Assembly (NCBI RefSeq): GCF_003217155.1
Contig: NZ_QJSU01000003.1
Location: forward strand, 1 to 64,000
Reading direction: 5' to 3'
Source of the DNA: Psychrobacter fozii
Lineage (GTDB): Bacteria; Pseudomonadota; Gammaproteobacteria; Pseudomonadales; Moraxellaceae
Length of the DNA: 64,000 bases
Each line of letters begins with the position of its first letter. Position 1 is the first letter of the stretch. The notes beneath the pieces are model-generated. The model saw nothing but the letters and a program-made list of their open reading frames with translations. It was not told the DNA's origin and did no database searches. Made by a program: the position numbers and the translations under genes. Of the stretch, positions 16,928 to 25,866 are shown one piece after another.

Positions 16928-19448
16928 GGTCAACCTCTGCAGTGCTTGTGCCAACATGATTTGAATTAGGGTAATGGTTGATTGTGATATCTGATAACCC
17001 AAGCTGTGCTGCGATCTTTTCAAACACGGACGCTACACGCTTAATATCTGCTTTACTACTTGATGAAAAGCGCCCCAATACTTCTTGACGAGCTTTTTCA
17101 TGACCAATAACCGTGTTAATCAGCGATAAGGAAACGCCAAGCTTTTCAAGCTGCGTACGAACAAAGTGGCGTGTCCAATAGGGATTGGCGTCAATGATGT
17201 GCTTGGTCATATGATAAGCATCGCCACGCTTAATGTCTTTAAGAGTAGGGGAATTAGCAGTAGGAGCTCGCTCATACAACAGCTTTAATAGTGCTTCATC
17301 ATTACCCAAACGGATATTGTCAATGATAGCGCTGATGTCATGATGACCTTGGTGCTTTGCCTGATAATTAATCAAATACGCTCTATAGTCTGTTAGATGG
17401 CGTATAAGTGTGGGGCATAGAGGAATGAGACGATCACTTTTGACCTTCTTAACAGGCTTGTCATTGATAAGCAGCCAACCCATATCAAGATCGATATCGT
17501 ACATCTTGCCAAGACCGTTGTTTGGTCGCACGCCGGTTAAAAGGCAAAAGACAAACCATACAAAAATACTGGTTCTGTTAAAGTGCTCCTCATCGTTTGA
17601 ACTTTGATCGGTCCAGTACTTCATCTCATTTATGATGTCGCAAACTGTTTCAATCTTCAACGCAAACCCTGACCCCACTGTATATTTGCGCCAAGCGGTG
17701 ATATAAGTCAGGTCAAAATTACTATTGCTATTAAATATGTTCAGTGCTGATTTATAGTGAGCCATAAGTGCTTCGCTGGTGTGGCTACTATAGTACATCG
17801 CAGGAGCATGGGACGCAGGCGTGCGACAGATGATATCGGCGATATGTGCATGACAATCAGGTGTATAACGAGAGAGCACGACATGTAGTGCAGTCTCTAT
17901 ACGATTGACGGACAGGTACGGCAATCCAAGGCTGCTACGTAAGGTGGCAAGATAAGCCGTAAAATCTTCTTTTAATGGCAACTCGCAAGCAAGTAAATCA
18001 TCTATAAGCCACGATGGCAGTGGAACTTTGATGGTATCAAAAGTATTTTCATAATCCTTTTCGGGCAGTGTTTGGCTTGTGGACCTTTCGGTAATACCTA
18101 AGCTGTGTTCGATGTAATACTTTTTACCTTTAATTTTGAAAATATTAGGATGACCGATATAGCCGGGTATTATTAAGGACTTAACTGGCAGTCCAGTAAT
18201 CATAGATAACAGTAAAATACCCGCACAGGTTTTATCAGTCTCTGTTTCTGGTAAGGTGTTGGCGTCTTGGTTGAGCGCAGCAAATAACGCTTGGTAGCCG
18301 GCAAGGGAGAGTAAGCGCGTGTTAGAGTTAAGCGCGAGATTGCGCTGAGACATATAGTTTTGCTGTAGCGATAAATCTATAGTTTGGAGCGGTATAGAGT
18401 GTTTGATTAACGGGTTTGGATATTCGCCATAGCTGACATAGGGTGCCTCATAGTGGTCAATACGCTCTTCAAAGCTGGTGGTTAACCCTTCATGGCTTTC
18501 AGTATTAGCTTCTAAAAATGCAAGATCTATGGCGATAGCGCTGTGTTCTATATCATCACGTGTGTTACCCCATGTATCATTGCTAGGCGTGGTATTCCAG
18601 TTGTGACTCGTTGCAGTAGAGTCTAAGGGCAATCTCGATGTGTTATCTGCTAAGTTGATGGTTATAATTTTAATATGTTTAGGCGGCTTCTTATACTTAG
18701 GTCTAGGCTTGCGTGACGTATGCGCATTTTTATAGGCGGTCGTTATTTTTTCTATTTGGCTCAGTTTATCTTTTGCCACTTTCTTTTCTTCGGCATGAGT
18801 AGCTTGCTTATCATTTAACAATTCATATGCACTTTTTTGCTGCTCTAATAGAACAGTGAAAATGGTGCATATGCTTTCCACACTCATGGTCATTTGAGGT
18901 AGATCGGGTAGTTCACGCCAAATCCATGTTCGTCTGGAAGATCCTGAAAACTGAGCCTGTTTGAATTGCATCAGTATATTTTTGGTTTGCTTTTTTGGCC
19001 AGTGCTGCGTCAGCAGTACGCTTGTGTGCATTGCTATGGCTAGCCAAATTAACCGTTTTTGTAGGTCGTCATGCTGATGTTCATTGATAGAATGCTGCAT
19101 GAGAATGAGCAATTGCAGGATGAGGGGGTTTTTTGCTAATTCTGATCGACTAATAGTCATAGAAAGCCGAGGGACTGGCCTTCTTTGTAATACCTGTAAT
19201 ATTAATCTTAGTAGATTTTGAGGATTATCATCTGGCTGTCTATAGCTATTGTGTACTGCTAAAGTGATCTCAGATATGGCAGTCGATACTGCTTCTGGAT
19301 ATATGAAATTTTGGTCATTATCAATTTTTTCAATGATTTCTGTTAATGCTTGCGCATCAAGCCATTCTAGTTCTTCATGAGCATTCTCAGCATTCTCAGC
19401 ATTCTCAGCATTCTCAGCATTCTCAGCATTCTCAGCATTCTCAGTCAT
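16914..19448 (-). CDS. Large tyrosine-recombinase-like protein, apparently without catalytic Tyr
   Basis: 844 residues. The C-terminal integrase-like domain has Arg in LLTGVRPNNGLGK, TRHFVRTQL as the H-x-x-R box, and VIGHEKARQEVLGRFSSSS, where Phe stands at about the place of the nucleophilic Tyr. The N-terminus is MT followed by seven Glu-Asn-Ala repeats, then an acidic helix. Its start overlaps the upstream gene's stop (ATGA at 19445-19448) and its stop overlaps the next gene's start by 14 nt, so the three are translated as a unit. It may be a structural partner of the 1117-residue recombinase. Confidence 0.8.
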   Translation of the reverse strand: MTENAENAENAENAENAENAENAHEELEWLDAQALTEIIEKIDNDQNFIYPEAVSTAISEITLAVHNSYRQPDDNPQNLLRLILQVLQRRPVPRLSMTISRSELAKNPLILQLLILMQHSINEHQHDDLQKRLIWLAIAMHTSVLLTQHWPKKQTKNILMQFKQAQFSGSSRRTWIWRELPDLPQMTMSVESICTIFTVLLEQQKSAYELLNDKQATHAEEKKVAKDKLSQIEKITTAYKNAHTSRKPRPKYKKPPKHIKIITINLADNTSRLPLDSTATSHNWNTTPSNDTWGNTRDDIEHSAIAIDLAFLEANTESHEGLTTSFEERIDHYEAPYVSYGEYPNPLIKHSIPLQTIDLSLQQNYMSQRNLALNSNTRLLSLAGYQALFAALNQDANTLPETETDKTCAGILLLSMITGLPVKSLIIPGYIGHPNIFKIKGKKYYIEHSLGITERSTSQTLPEKDYENTFDTIKVPLPSWLIDDLLACELPLKEDFTAYLATLRSSLGLPYLSVNRIETALHVVLSRYTPDCHAHIADIICRTPASHAPAMYYSSHTSEALMAHYKSALNIFNSNSNFDLTYITAWRKYTVGSGFALKIETVCDIINEMKYWTDQSSNDEEHFNRTSIFVWFVFCLLTGVRPNNGLGKMYDIDLDMGWLLINDKPVKKVKSDRLIPLCPTLIRHLTDYRAYLINYQAKHQGHHDISAIIDNIRLGNDEALLKLLYERAPTANSPTLKDIKRGDAYHMTKHIIDANPYWTRHFVRTQLEKLGVSLSLINTVIGHEKARQEVLGRFSSSSKADIKRVASVFEKIAAQLGLSDITINHYPNSNHVGTSTAEVDHANK
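19382..19444 (-). repeat. In-frame 9-bp tandem repeat, seven copies
   Basis: Seven perfect copies of cattctcag (read on the gene strand as GAGAATGCT, coding Glu-Asn-Ala), starting two codons into the 844-residue recombinase-like gene. Copy-number change would preserve the frame and only change the length of the acidic N-terminal arm. Confidence 0.95.
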
Positions 19449-20044
19449 AAAATACCCTCAGAAGATCGCTTGTAATAAGTTTGCTCGCTTATATTTATAA
19501 GCCGACAAAATGTAGTAATAGCAAAAATATTTTTGCCAAATAATTTTTGGTTTATCTCTGGATCCAAGATCTTGTTTAGTTGCGAGTAAACAAGCCTGAT
19601 ATCTATTGTCTTGTTATGTTGAGCAATGAGATTGATAAGCTCGTAAAAACTGATGTCAAAATTAAACTGATTCTTTGATATATATTTCACGGCTACTTCT
19701 TTTCTTAATACATCAAAATCAATATAAGGGCTTTTTACTGTATGAAATAGCTCAAAGTTGTTCAGCAAGAACCACTTTTTATCCTCTTTTATAAAGCGGG
19801 TAAGTTTCGAGCAAGCATTACTTTGCTCAAGTTCAATAGTCTTGCTGTCAAGCAGCGGTCTAATATGGCAGGTATAAATATCAAATAAACCAACGATTTC
19901 TGGATATACAAGCACATTGAGTGTTTGTAGCTTAGCAATCGATAGTGGTTTCATATATTTCTCACTGAGATATCGAGTTGATGGTTTGGTCGTTATATCC
20001 TGTGTATTGACCTCCACTAATAATTTACGAGGATTAGTAAACAA
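19445..20044 (-). CDS. Small protein of the recombinase trio (unknown)
   Basis: 199 residues, first gene of the operon and overlapping the next by ATGA. No signal peptide or membrane segment. The C-terminal stretch KNIFAITTFCRLINISEQTY looks like a helix-turn-helix, suggesting DNA binding. Three-gene recombinase elements often include a small accessory protein (TnpC in Tn554, for example), but I see no clear sequence relation. The start lies in an AT-rich context without an obvious ribosome site (aattgaaag), so the true start may be internal. Confidence 0.6.
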   Translation of the reverse strand: MFTNPRKLLVEVNTQDITTKPSTRYLSEKYMKPLSIAKLQTLNVLVYPEIVGLFDIYTCHIRPLLDSKTIELEQSNACSKLTRFIKEDKKWFLLNNFELFHTVKSPYIDFDVLRKEVAVKYISKNQFNFDISFYELINLIAQHNKTIDIRLVYSQLNKILDPEINQKLFGKNIFAITTFCRLINISEQTYYKRSSEGIL

Positions 20045-20826
20045 TTGAAAGCTAATTTGTGAGGTTTTGAGACAAAAACTTAAATTAAGCGACAGATAAT
20101 GACGTCTTGCTACGATTCTGAGCTTTTGTAGACAATCTATGATGATCTTATCTGAAGTATTTTAGGAGTCTAGCTAGAGTTTGTAGGTGTATGAATGAAT
20201 AGGATGACTAGAAAAGTAGTTTAGGGTGATAGCTTCGGGATGGAAAATGGAGACAAAGTGGAGTACTACTTGAAGAGTAGAGAGTAGATGTCGGGTATAG
20301 ATTGATACGTACGTAAATAGCTATCTGGTAGGCAGTATAAATGCCACTTCGAGTAGAACTTTATGATGAAGACGTACAGCCTGCTCATATGTTTAAAACA
20401 GATAATATTGTTTGTAGGTATGCCGCTTACAGAATTCAAAAGCAGATGTGATTTATACGATGATGGCTGCCCTGGTGTTTGAAGAATGAATGCTATGTAT
20501 TTGACTTACTAATAGAGTAAGACGTTTTGAAGTCATAGCTATCTTAGACCTCTTGCGTAAGTCATCGCTAGCCCTTTTTAACTCTTCAGTTCAAATCAAT
20601 GAACTGGTACTTTTACAAGAGGTCTATTGTTGTTAATGAAATCATAGTGCGAACTATTATTTTTACCAAACTTTACTTCAGTTTTAACATACATTTTTAT
20701 TGCTAGAATGTTACCAATCAGTTATATTCAAGCAGTCAAATCATTTCAAGCAAATGTCAGATACTGTTGGTTAGTGATTGTTTTTTCTGCTGGCTAGGTA
20801 GTTACTGAATTTTTAGATAGGAATTT
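20045..20826. other. Gene-poor stretch upstream of the recombinase trio
   Basis: I see no convincing gene on either strand over about 780 bp. It should contain the promoter of the trio (reading left from about 20050) and one 80-bp inverted-repeat element (separate entry). The remainder looks like decayed or non-coding island DNA. Confidence 0.5.
20546..20625. repeat. 80-bp inverted-repeat (MITE-like) element
   Basis: Ends AGACCTCTTG (20546-20555) and CAAGAGGTCT (20616-20625) are perfect inverse complements, continuing imperfectly inward (GTAAGT against ACTTTTAC). A central hairpin CAGTTCA / TGAACTG lies between. There is no coding capacity. This looks like a miniature element or IS remnant with its own termini, unlike the 265-bp repeat elsewhere in the window. 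Confidence 0.55.
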
Positions 20827-20900
20827 ATGATGATTTTACTGAATAAGATGTTTTTTGGTTTGGCTTTGATTACTATTACTATAGCATTCTGCGAATGCCT
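20827..20900 (+). pseudogene. 5' remnant of a small secreted or membrane protein, cut by the IS
   Basis: After aggaattt, an ATG at 20827 opens a frame with a signal-peptide-like start (MMILLNKMFFGLALITITIA) that runs straight into the left end of the IS and stops shortly inside it. The insertion appears to have removed the rest of the gene. The family cannot be recognised from the leader alone. Confidence 0.4.
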
Positions 20901-20913
20901 ATGTAGTGGTCAA

Positions 20914-22103
<1,190 letters not shown>

Positions 22104-22169
22104 ACTGGTTATCCTCTTTGGGGGAGTATAACCGCTTATGCGCTGTCCAATTTTATTATGCCACTACAT

Positions 22170-22449
22170 GGCCCAGTGGCACGGTTATCTTAAGCAAATC
22201 CTTGTAGATAATGGCAGTGAGTTTACATCCAGTGTGTTTGCTGATTGGGCAGCGGCTCATAATATCTTTGTTGATTATATTGAACGGTTTAATCGCAGTT
22301 ATCGTAACGAGGTTTTAGATTGCTACCTTTTTAATAATTTGAATGAGGTCAATCAACTGACTGAAGATTGGATCAAGGTATATAACACTGAAAGACCACA
22401 TGATTCACTTAATGATATGACACCTGTTGAGTATAGACAGGTGGCTTAA
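22170..22449 (+). pseudogene. C-terminal fragment of another IS3-family transposase
   Basis: The frame reads a transposase core fragment: VDNGSEFTSSVFADWAA (second Asp), ERFNRSYRNEVLDCYLF (Glu) and YNTERPHDSLNDMTPVEY. The N-terminal two-thirds is gone, cut where the intact IS ends. The conserved segment between 'VDYI' and 'ERFN' (usually about eleven residues, QPGKPQQNAYI-like) is missing, as if deleted between two Tyr-Ile codon pairs. It is not functional. Confidence 0.85.
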
Positions 22450-22483
22450 TTATTCTATGATAATGTTGTGTTAAAAATGGGGT

Positions 22484-22617
22484 ATTTACACCTAGTTCTC
22501 CAAAATTAGCAAAGTCACGCTTTTCTCCGAGGCTACCATCTTCGTTGATATCAAATTGCGTGATTTTATTACCAAATAGCTCGTTAAGGTACAAAAAAGA
22601 AATATCTTGATGATGTA
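22484..22617 (-). pseudogene. Fragment of an SMP-30/gluconolactonase-like gene
   Basis: The minus strand reads 'YLNELFGNKITQFDINEDG' then SLGEKRDFANFGELG, which resembles the beta-propeller repeat of SMP-30/gluconolactonase/LRE-like proteins. It breaks off at both ends with no start, stop or flanking homology, so only about 40 codons survive. It sits between the transposase fragment and the integrase module. Confidence 0.5.
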
Positions 22618-22689
22618 GAGTCTTTAGGACTAGATGCTTACGGGGTCTATGATAAGGCTAAAGAAGCTAGCGTAGTCTGTACAGTGTAA
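22591..22689 (+). pseudogene. Possible 3' remnant of a small gene
   Basis: An open frame without a start reads KKYLDDVESLGLDAYGVYDK then AKEASVVCTV and a TAA at 22687-22689. The sequence looks protein-like (acidic, with a Cys near the end) and a terminator follows 45 bp later. It could be the tail of the secreted protein whose leader lies at 20827-20900, split by IS events, but there is no proof. Confidence 0.25.
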
Positions 22690-22734
22690 TCTTATAAAAG
22701 TTCTAGTTAAAATATAGCTGAACTGATTAAACTG

Positions 22735-22770
22735 AAAAAGCCCCAACTTATGAGCTGAGGCTTTTTTTAT
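22735..22770. terminator. Rho-independent terminator, usable both ways
   Basis: The stem AAAAAGCCCCAACT / AGCTGAGGCTTTTTTT (imperfect) has A and T runs on its two sides. It lies downstream of the leftward integrase module and can end that operon. Confidence 0.7.
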
Positions 22771-22814
22771 TTTTCTGATTCAAATCTAGCAGATACTCCT
22801 CACTATCTAAAGCT

Positions 22815-23135
22815 CTACCTACCTAAGACAAGCTGTCCACCAGAAAAGCTGATACACCCATCACAAAACCAAAAATCTAAACGTCTTGCATAAGGTACAT
22901 CTGCTGGGACATCTAATTGATAAGGACGACCACAGTACTCACAGTGTATGTCATCTAAATAAACCTGACATTTTGCAAGCGTAGCAAATAATGCATCAAT
23001 CTCCGTGTGGTGGTCATAACAAAGCAATTCTAAATGCGCTATATAATCACTAGGGGACACATAGGACCAATATTTATGGCACAAACGCTTTTCTGCACCC
23101 CCTAGAGCTAAATCAAAGACGAAGTTCATACTCAT
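22815..23135 (-). CDS. Small protein with CxxC zinc-ribbon motifs (unknown)
   Basis: 106 residues from ATG at 23135, chosen because a near-perfect aaggagg lies at 23140-23146; the longer frame from 23180 has none. Two CxxC pairs (CEYCG and CDGC, about 20 residues apart at residues 70-93) suggest a zinc ribbon. The start is MSMNFVFDLALGG. It is the last gene of the integrase operon and resembles small accessory genes of integrative elements; function unknown. Confidence 0.65.
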   Translation of the reverse strand: MSMNFVFDLALGGAEKRLCHKYWSYVSPSDYIAHLELLCYDHHTEIDALFATLAKCQVYLDDIHCEYCGRPYQLDVPADVPYARRLDFWFCDGCISFSGGQLVLGR

Positions 23136-23145
23136 AATATCCTCC

Positions 23146-23436
23146 TTAGTACCCATAGCCAGTGTGTGGTAGTAGCTCATAAAGCGTACTCTCTAGCTGA
23201 CCACGCATCTCATCAGGTACATAGTCAGGATTGGTATCTAGGCGCTTCTGTACCCATACCCGCATTGCCATATGATTATCAAAGCAGCTATCCACATTTA
23301 AGAAACGAGCCAAACCACTACCTGACTGAATACAGAGCTCACAAATGAGGTAGTTACCTATATTGTTTGCGTCATTACTGACATAGCCACTAGGTTTAAA
23401 CGTCGCATGCAGCTTATCGTAATCAATGATTTTCAT
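23146..23436 (-). CDS. Hypothetical protein of the integrase module
   Basis: 96 residues. It overlaps the integrase stop by ATGA and has aaggag ten bases before its ATG, so it is translated with the integrase. Soluble and polar, with one CxxC (ICELC). The ending HTGYGY sits 11 nt before the next gene. No family recognised. Confidence 0.65.
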   Translation of the reverse strand: MKIIDYDKLHATFKPSGYVSNDANNIGNYLICELCIQSGSGLARFLNVDSCFDNHMAMRVWVQKRLDTNPDYVPDEMRGQLESTLYELLPHTGYGY

Positions 23437-24635
23437 TGTGACGTCTCCTTGGCAGTAGATACCTGAGTAATCTGACTGCGATTGACCAATGCTTCAAATG
23501 CACTACCATCCTGCCGAGTCATATTCGGTACGTAACGGCTATACGTATTAAACAGCATCTTGGTCGTAGAGTGTCCCATTTGGCTGGCTATCCACTCAGG
23601 ACTTTCGCCAGCAGCTAGCCATAGCGTTGCTGCGGTATGACGGCTCTGATAGGCATTACGCTTCTTGAGACCTAAAATCTTAAGAGTAGGGTGCCAAACA
23701 CGCTTATTCACGTTGTTATAATCAAGTGGTTCACCAGTATGTGCGCAAAACACATAATCAGAGCGTCCATAAGTAATCGTTTGCTGTTCTTTTAGAGCAT
23801 CATAGACCCAAGGTGACATTTGAATTGCACGGTAAGACTCCTGAGTCTTAGGAGGAACAATTTTGCCTTTAACATAAGCTTGTTTGATCACAATCTCACG
23901 TCGATCAAAGTCAATGTTCTCCCACGTCAACCCATCAATCTCACTCGTACGCATCCCTGTGAAAAAACGTACCAGATAATAATTGCGATAGTCTGCTCTC
24001 ACACCATTAATAAACGTCCAAACCTCATTCAGTGTGAATGGTTGAATATCCGTTTTAGGCTGCTTGAGCGCATTGATATCGTAATAAGGGCTGTCAAACT
24101 GATAGCGTTTAGCCGCTTCTTTTAGTATCATACCTAAAGGTACCATGATCGAATTGATGCGTGCCGCTGACAGATGTTTGTTAGATTTTCCGTACGTTAC
24201 TTTGGCGAGCGATGAACGGAAGGCTAATACATCTGTCTTTTTTATGAGATGAATGGGCTTAGTCCCAAACTTAACAATCAAGTACATATCGATAATCTCC
24301 TTTATTTTGCGCTTATAAGTATCACGCCATTCAATTTCTTTTTCAGAAAACCATAATTTTGCAAACTGCTCAAAGGAAGGTGTATTCGTATTAATACATT
24401 CCTTGCGATCGTTCAACGCTACCATTTCTGCCGCTTTATCACTTTTTGGAAAGTACTTAGCGTAGTTGAATAAACCTAGGATGATTTCTGCTTCCATTTT
24501 CTCAATCACTTTTTCAAGCTTTTTGCGATTCGCTGGCGTGTCCGTCAGGTTTGTCGTCTCCCGACAGCGTATACCCATATAATAAAAATCGACGAATAGC
24601 ATATTGCTACCTCTGCGGGTTCTAATACTAGCCAT
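23433..24635 (-). CDS. Tyrosine-type site-specific integrase
   Basis: 400 residues. The N-terminal arm-binding domain is of the DUF3596 type (MASIRTRRGSNMLFVDFYYM). A SAM-like core-binding domain (about 85-190) and the catalytic domain follow, with Arg in FTGMRTSEIDGL, Lys in the beta-hairpin, SRHTAATLWLA (H-x-x-R), MGHST and Tyr in FNTYSRYV. All catalytic residues are present. A good ribosome site, aaggag, precedes ATG. It catalyses insertion and excision of an island, prophage or satellite; the neighbouring tRNA-Val is the likely target. Confidence 0.93.
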   Translation of the reverse strand: MASIRTRRGSNMLFVDFYYMGIRCRETTNLTDTPANRKKLEKVIEKMEAEIILGLFNYAKYFPKSDKAAEMVALNDRKECINTNTPSFEQFAKLWFSEKEIEWRDTYKRKIKEIIDMYLIVKFGTKPIHLIKKTDVLAFRSSLAKVTYGKSNKHLSAARINSIMVPLGMILKEAAKRYQFDSPYYDINALKQPKTDIQPFTLNEVWTFINGVRADYRNYYLVRFFTGMRTSEIDGLTWENIDFDRREIVIKQAYVKGKIVPPKTQESYRAIQMSPWVYDALKEQQTITYGRSDYVFCAHTGEPLDYNNVNKRVWHPTLKILGLKKRNAYQSRHTAATLWLAAGESPEWIASQMGHSTTKMLFNTYSRYVPNMTRQDGSAFEALVNRSQITQVSTAKETSQ

Positions 24636-24646
24636 TCTATTTCTCC

Positions 24647-24862
24647 TTATTGTAGTGCCATGGCGTTGATACTACCGGCGATGCCAGTGCGCATATCTTT
24701 TTCAATCTCCTCCCAAATGTACAAAATCTTACGACCACCGAACGGGCGTATATAATGAATGCCTTCGATCAGCACACTATCCTTGAGCTCATTACGGATA
24801 GTACGAGGGTTATATTTGATGAGCTCAGAAAGCTCTTGGGTAGTTAGGTAGGTATGTGACAT
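24647..24862 (-). CDS. Excisionase / MerR-type DNA-binding protein
   Basis: 71 residues from ATG at 24862 (aagga eight bases upstream). Winged-helix excisionase signature: YLTTQELSELIKYNPRTIRN, then GIHYIRPFGGRKILYIWEEI, which is the phage Xis pattern of helix-turn-helix plus wing. It lies 11 nt upstream of the integrase in the same operon and should set the direction of recombination. Confidence 0.82.
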   Translation of the reverse strand: MSHTYLTTQELSELIKYNPRTIRNELKDSVLIEGIHYIRPFGGRKILYIWEEIEKDMRTGIAGSINAMALQ

Positions 24863-24903
24863 AATAAATTCCTTGTAAGCCAATTAAATAACTAGGTTGT
24901 TTT

Positions 24904-24990
24904 ATCGAGATAACAAATAATTCTATAAAAGTAATTTGTTATTCGATAGAAGTACTTTACTAGTTATCGTTAGTCGATGCAAGTACTTTT
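24904..24990. promoter_or_regulatory. Operator-like repeats between excisionase and XRE regulator
   Basis: An inverted pair ATCGAGATAACAAAT (24904-24918) / ATTTGTTATTCGAT (24934-24947) is perfect except for one inserted base. Two direct copies of CGAT-nn-AAGTACTTT follow (24944 and 24975, 31 bp apart), each containing the palindrome AAGTACTT. The sites sit between the divergent xis-int and XRE genes, where a repressor would act on both promoters. Confidence 0.6.
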
Positions 24991-25012
24991 TTAGTCTATT
25001 AAGGAATTATTA

Positions 25013-25237
25013 ATGATTTTATGTAATTTACCAGTGCTACTAGCTGAACGTCGTATGAAGGTGGCAGATCTAATAAGAATGACAGGAATTAGCAAGTCGA
25101 CAGTGCACAAGATCTATAACGAACAGACTTCAAGAATAGATTTTGACACTATGGATAAAATTTGTGAGGCACTAGATATTGAAGTAGGTGATTTATTTAC
25201 TTATGTACCTAACGACTCGCTAGATAAAAAGAAGTAA
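25013..25237 (+). CDS. XRE/Cro-type transcriptional regulator
   Basis: 74 residues, a single Cro/CI helix-turn-helix: LIRMTGISKSTVHKIYNEQT, then DFDTMDKICEALDIEVGDLF. ATG follows aaggaat. It diverges from the excisionase-integrase operon and is the likely repressor acting on the repeats between them. Domain-sized with no extra sensor. Confidence 0.88.
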   Translation: MILCNLPVLLAERRMKVADLIRMTGISKSTVHKIYNEQTSRIDFDTMDKICEALDIEVGDLFTYVPNDSLDKKK

Positions 25238-25443
25238 ATAAATATTGAGAGTGTTTTAGATAATTTAGGGTAGAGGTCGAAAGTGCGACTCTGAAAGAAA
25301 GGCAAAATAGAGAGCAGGCGCAACTTAGGCACAATTTAGGCACACACGTTTTTTGATGACGTTTGCGGAAAGTGAGAAAAGAGGAAATTTGCATCGACGT
25401 ATAGTTTCCTTTTTCACTACAGCCCATATTTCACGGACAAAAA

Positions 25444-25471
25444 AAAGCCCCAATCGTGAGATTGGGGCTTT
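25444..25471 (-). terminator. Terminator of tRNA-Val
   Basis: A perfect 12-bp stem AAAGCCCCAATC / GATTGGGGCTTT with a GTGA loop lies 8 bp beyond the tRNA 3' end. A long A run on its left gives the T tract for leftward transcription. Confidence 0.85.
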
Positions 25472-25478
25472 CTAAATT

Positions 25479-25555
<77 letters not shown>

Positions 25556-25568
25556 ATTTAGGTCATGC

Positions 25569-25596
25569 ATTTTAGCAAGTTTTTCAAACTTTGCAA
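25569..25596 (-). promoter_or_regulatory. Sigma-70 promoter of tRNA-Val
   Basis: On the minus strand -35 TTGCAA (25591-25596), a 16-bp spacer and -10 TAAAAT (25569-25574), ending 14 bp before the tRNA 5' end. Confidence 0.6.
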
Positions 25597-25866
25597 GCCT
25601 TTTCTATCAGAATATCGCCTTATTATTATTATATTTAGAAATGAGACATAGATTGACTAACTTAAAATGATTTTTATGTATTTTTACTAAATATTTAATT
25701 AAACTGGTTTAGTTTTTATTGTTAATTAAAGTGTGAAATCAAATGAAGAAGCATCTATAACTGATATGATATCTCTGGAAACGAGGTGATTATCATCATG
25801 ATCATAAGTTGAAACCAATCATATTTCACAAAAGTTAAATAAAAGTCAGAGAAACCGGAGAATAAG

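Noticed and set aside
16927..17023. Longer start for the 1117-residue recombinase
   Set aside because: It would overlap the upstream gene by 110 nt without a ribosome site, whereas ATG at 16927 has agagg at good distance.
19382..19444. Short repeats as a CRISPR array
   Set aside because: They are 9-bp head-to-tail units with no spacers, inside a coding region.
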